Under the pieces are notes generated by a model. That model had not been told where the DNA came from. It searched no databases and saw only the letters and a list, made by a program, of their open reading frames with translations. The position numbers were made by a program, and so were the translations under genes. Below, one piece after another: positions 62,877 through 64,000 of a stretch of DNA of 64,000 nucleotides (positions within the stretch are counted from its first letter, which is position 1; each line of letters opens with the position of its first letter). The stretch is from Centroberyx gerrardi (Eukaryota > Chordata > Actinopteri > Beryciformes > Berycidae), in assembly GCF_048128805.1 (NCBI RefSeq), contig NC_135998.1:28169492-28233491 (forward strand). Reading direction: 5' to 3'.

Positions 62877-63679
62877 CTTACACTCACTGTGATCCATTAT
62901 ATTTGTGTGTTTTATGTTATTACCCACATGTCCTGTGATTTTCAATGGTTCTAGGTAAGAGTGATCCTTTCTGTGTGGTGGAGCTGAATAATGACAGACT
63001 GCAGACACATACTGTTTACAAGAACCTCAATCCAGAGTGGAACAAAGTCTTCACCTTGTGAGTGGCCATCACTCTCCATTAGTCTATTTCAGTGTTTCAT
63101 CTCTTTTTCTCCATAATGTAGAAACCCTATTTTTCTCTTTTCCCTCTCACATAACTCTTTTTTTTTGCCTGTCTTTTCTTTCCAGAGGTTTATATCAATG
63201 ATTTTCATTGTTATCATGAACTAGGGTTTGGCCAATATCAGTTTTTGAATACAGATATTCTTTTACTGAGCTGCCAATAGCTGATATTTTGTGTTGATAT
63301 TCGACATCTTTCATTTTTTCATTTGTATTCCTCCCAGAATGTTATTCTCATCAGTGTGGGAAAGCCTCTGAAACAGCATTTAGACCATCATGGATACAAA
63401 AATCCCATCTATTCAATGATAGGGAAAAAAAAACATTGCAGGTTTTACAGGCTGTTTTCATGTGGTCAGAGAGGAGCCTCTATCATATCAGAGGTGGACG
63501 ACACCGACTGGATGATATCCTGTTATTAATCTCCTCTTTCTCAAATTGTTTCTCTCTCTCTCCCTCTTTCCATTAGTAATGTGAAAGACATTCACTCCGT
63601 TTTGGAGGTGACAGTGTTTGATGAGGATAGAGACAGGAGTGCGGATTTCCTGGGAAAGGTGGCCATCCCCTTATTACAT
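47944..63679 (+). CDS. mctp1: MCTP1, multiple C2 and transmembrane domain protein (5' part)
   Basis: Thirteen exons: 47944-48435, 56255-56375, 56559-56701, 56824-56903, 57692-57815, 58183-58227, 59987-60025, 60363-60530, 61381-61511, 61817-62003, 62670-62763, 62955-63057 and 63577-63679. All are in phase, giving 610 aa before the window ends. MCTPs are ER-anchored, Ca2+-binding C2 proteins linked to synaptic and membrane-contact functions. Exon 1 is a 164-residue basic, low-complexity head whose VLDRV.SSSQP and HKSSSL..ACLE motifs match human MCTP1. C2A is about 186-300, C2B about 363-470 and C2C from about 521, each with paired acidic calcium loops ([52 protein letters not shown]). The C-terminal membrane segments lie beyond the window. 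The start ATG at 47944 is the first in frame. Confidence 0.95.
48663..48722. repeat. (GATA)n microsatellite
   Basis: About 15 GATA units with one GATG interruption. Confidence 0.95.
49172..49221. repeat. (GT)n microsatellite
   Basis: About 24 GT units with one interruption. Confidence 0.95.
49665..49713. repeat. (GT)n microsatellite
   Basis: About 23 GT units with one TA interruption. Confidence 0.95.
49903..49927. repeat. (GT)n microsatellite
   Basis: About 12 GT units. Confidence 0.9.
51617..52465. mobile_element. MITE, 'GATATATTGG' family, copy 2
   Basis: The left end TTAGACTGATATATTGG and the right part GGCCAATATTGAATATCGG with ATATCGGCTATCGGCAGC match the two ends of the copy at 45311-45753. 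The middle (about 51850-52360) does not match that copy and is probably an insertion or a longer family member. It is non-coding. Confidence 0.6.
52485..52635 (+). mobile_element. tRNA-derived SINE, short form
   Basis: The head GGTGACTCAGTGGTCTAAGG resembles a tRNA A-box region. No B box follows. The tail is a C/T-rich block ending AATAAAGGCAAAAATGCCAA plus an A-run, shared with 21130-21204. The missing B box suggests an internal deletion. Confidence 0.65.
54330..54610 (+). mobile_element. Possible LINE linker-region remnant
   Basis: One frame reads [20 protein letters not shown], then a stop and GCLPTKK. This resembles the endonuclease-RT linker of fish LINEs as I recall it (a WD.F...D.YT...C...C.PT.T pattern), and is followed in other frames by Arg/Lys-rich segments. 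It is heavily decayed. Confidence 0.35.
56904..57691 (+). other. mctp1 intron 4
   Basis: Nearly half of this 788-bp intron is the Tc1-like MITE at 57022-57375. The remainder is unremarkable. Confidence 0.8.
57022..57375. mobile_element. Tc1/mariner-type MITE
   Basis: Terminal inverted repeats of about 28 bp differ at one base: the left end has CACTGCCCGTCAAAAG and the right end (reverse complement) CACTGCTCGTCAAAAG, both continuing TTTGGGGACACC. The element is bounded by TA on both sides (57020-57021 and 57376-57377), the Tc1/mariner target. It is 354 bp and non-coding. Confidence 0.9.
58183..58227 (+). other. mctp1: mctp1 45-nt linker exon (cassette-type)
   Basis: Acceptor TTTCCAACAG, 15 codons ([15 protein letters not shown]), donor AAA|GTGAGT. 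It is phase 0 at both ends, so it can be skipped without a frameshift. The K..RW pattern resembles the corresponding linker of human MCTP2 as I recall it, and is absent from my recollection of the common human MCTP1 isoform. Confidence 0.7.
58228..59986 (+). other. mctp1 intron 6
   Basis: Contains an AT-rich TTTCAGTTTT repeat-like region (about 58440-58870) and the hAT-type MITE at 59506-59864. There is no other exon. Confidence 0.7.
59506..59864. mobile_element. hAT-type MITE with intact target duplication
   Basis: The left end TAGAGCTGAACAATTAATC and the right end (reverse complement TAGGGCTTAACGATATTG) are imperfect inverted repeats. A perfect 8-bp direct duplication GTCTGAAC flanks the element (59498-59505 and 59865-59872), diagnostic of the hAT superfamily. 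The interior is AT-rich with AATCGCAATT blocks and has no coding capacity. Confidence 0.9.
59987..60025 (+). other. mctp1: mctp1 39-nt linker exon
   Basis: Acceptor ATGTTTAG, 13 codons ([13 protein letters not shown]), donor AAG|GTAAAT. It is symmetric phase 0. It matches the MLMRKSWKRSSK segment I recall between C2A and C2B of human MCTP1, so it is probably the standard exon. Confidence 0.85.
60361..60371 (+). other. mctp1: Four-fold tandem CAG 3' splice acceptor
   Basis: The intron 7/exon 8 boundary reads AACAGCAGCAGCAG|TCG. AGs at 60362, 60365, 60368 and 60371 are all possible acceptors in the same frame, giving three, two, one or no Gln before SLRLSELH. Confidence 0.75.
60531..61380 (+). 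other. mctp1 intron 8
   Basis: Unique-looking sequence, ending in a GT repeat that runs into the acceptor. Confidence 0.75.
61326..61378. repeat. (GT)n replacing the polypyrimidine tract of mctp1 exon 9
   Basis: About 25 GT units with one TA interruption end in GTGTGCAG|ACC, the exon 9 acceptor. No separate pyrimidine tract lies between repeat and AG. Confidence 0.95.
62004..62669 (+). other. mctp1 intron 10
   Basis: Contains a 14-bp-arm inverted repeat (GTGCGTCTTGAGTG near 62084; reversed copy near 62150), probably the ends of a short dispersed repeat, then a TATATC-rich simple tract at 62190-62265. There is no exon. Confidence 0.6.
63222..63527. mobile_element. MITE, 'GATATATTGG' family, copy 3 (reversed)
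   Basis: It starts GGGTTTGGCCAATATCAG, the reverse complement of the right end of copy 1. It contains CATATCAGAGGTGGACGACA, matching copy 1 on the opposite strand near 45385-45415. It lies in mctp1 intron 12, ending about 50 bp before exon 13. Confidence 0.7.
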
Positions 63680-63692
63680 GTAAGTGTATGTT

Positions 63693-63724
<32 letters not shown>

Positions 63725-64000
63725 TGTGTGTTTGTGTACATTTAAGTATCTGCAGGTATTTCCTTAAAAAAGAGAAAAATCATCTAATTTATGGCTTTAA
63801 AAAGTATTAAAATATTAAATACTTTTTAGAGGCCTTAAGTTTTTCTCCATGTAATCACAGGTTTATTTTTAAAATTGTTTCCTTTTGATATAAATATGAA
63901 ATTAAATGGAGGTATTTATACATTATTTACATTTAGCCATATCTAGTCAAGGCTGAGTTGGAAAGGAAGGCAAACAAAATATAAAAAATATACATGAATT
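63680..64000 (+). other. mctp1 intron 13 (partial)
   Basis: Begins GTAAGTGTATG followed within 15 nt by a GT repeat (63694-63716). The rest is AT-rich and unremarkable up to the window edge. Confidence 0.8.

Overview
The window is vertebrate nuclear DNA from a ray-finned (teleost) fish. The genes have many short GT-AG exons, the proteins are vertebrate families (beta-crystallins, claudin-5, septin-5, MCTP1, GRK2/3), and the introns and spacers carry fish-type CA/GT microsatellites, hAT- and Tc1-like MITEs, tRNA-derived SINEs and decayed non-LTR retrotransposons. I cannot name the species. I see no rRNA, tRNA, CRISPR or prokaryotic feature, and no retroviral or Polinton-type element.

Layout, left to right. 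1-4498: first coding exon of a GRK2/3 kinase (probably grk3), minus strand, with presumed intron 1 to its left. 8038-10612: cryba4, complete, minus strand. 12985-15667: crybb1, complete, plus strand, head-to-head with cryba4 across about 2.4 kb holding both TATA boxes and a long trinucleotide block. 16612-23840: acads (mitochondrial short-chain acyl-CoA dehydrogenase), complete in ten exons, with an antisense LINE remnant in intron 1. 25165-26650: cldn5, one exon, minus strand. 26966-37390: a gene-poor repeat-rich spacer. 37391-47156: septin-5, twelve exons including an 11-nt microexon. 47944-end: 5' portion of mctp1 (thirteen coding exons, three C2 domains), running off the right edge.

The genes do not form an operon or a shared pathway. 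The order brings together genes that in human lie in two parts of 22q (CRYBB1/CRYBA4/GRK3 and CLDN5/SEPT5) with ACADS (human 12q) and MCTP1 (human 5q). The crystallin pair is the one plausible co-regulated unit, since both encode lens structural proteins. Every exon set was checked for reading-frame phase, and all join cleanly; cryba4 gives 196 aa, crybb1 232, acads 405, cldn5 215 and septin-5 369.

I found no clearly undescribed system. The observations most worth a second look concern splicing: UG or CA dinucleotide repeats abutting splice sites in several genes (most strikingly a roughly 50-nt GT repeat in place of the polypyrimidine tract before an mctp1 C2B exon), a four-fold tandem CAG acceptor in mctp1, two in-phase cassette-type linker exons, a GC-AG intron in acads and the septin-5 microexon. 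Others are a near-perfect 69-bp palindrome in the spacer, a foldback element crowded with CACATGTG motifs, and loss of conserved tryptophans with cysteine enrichment in both crystallins.
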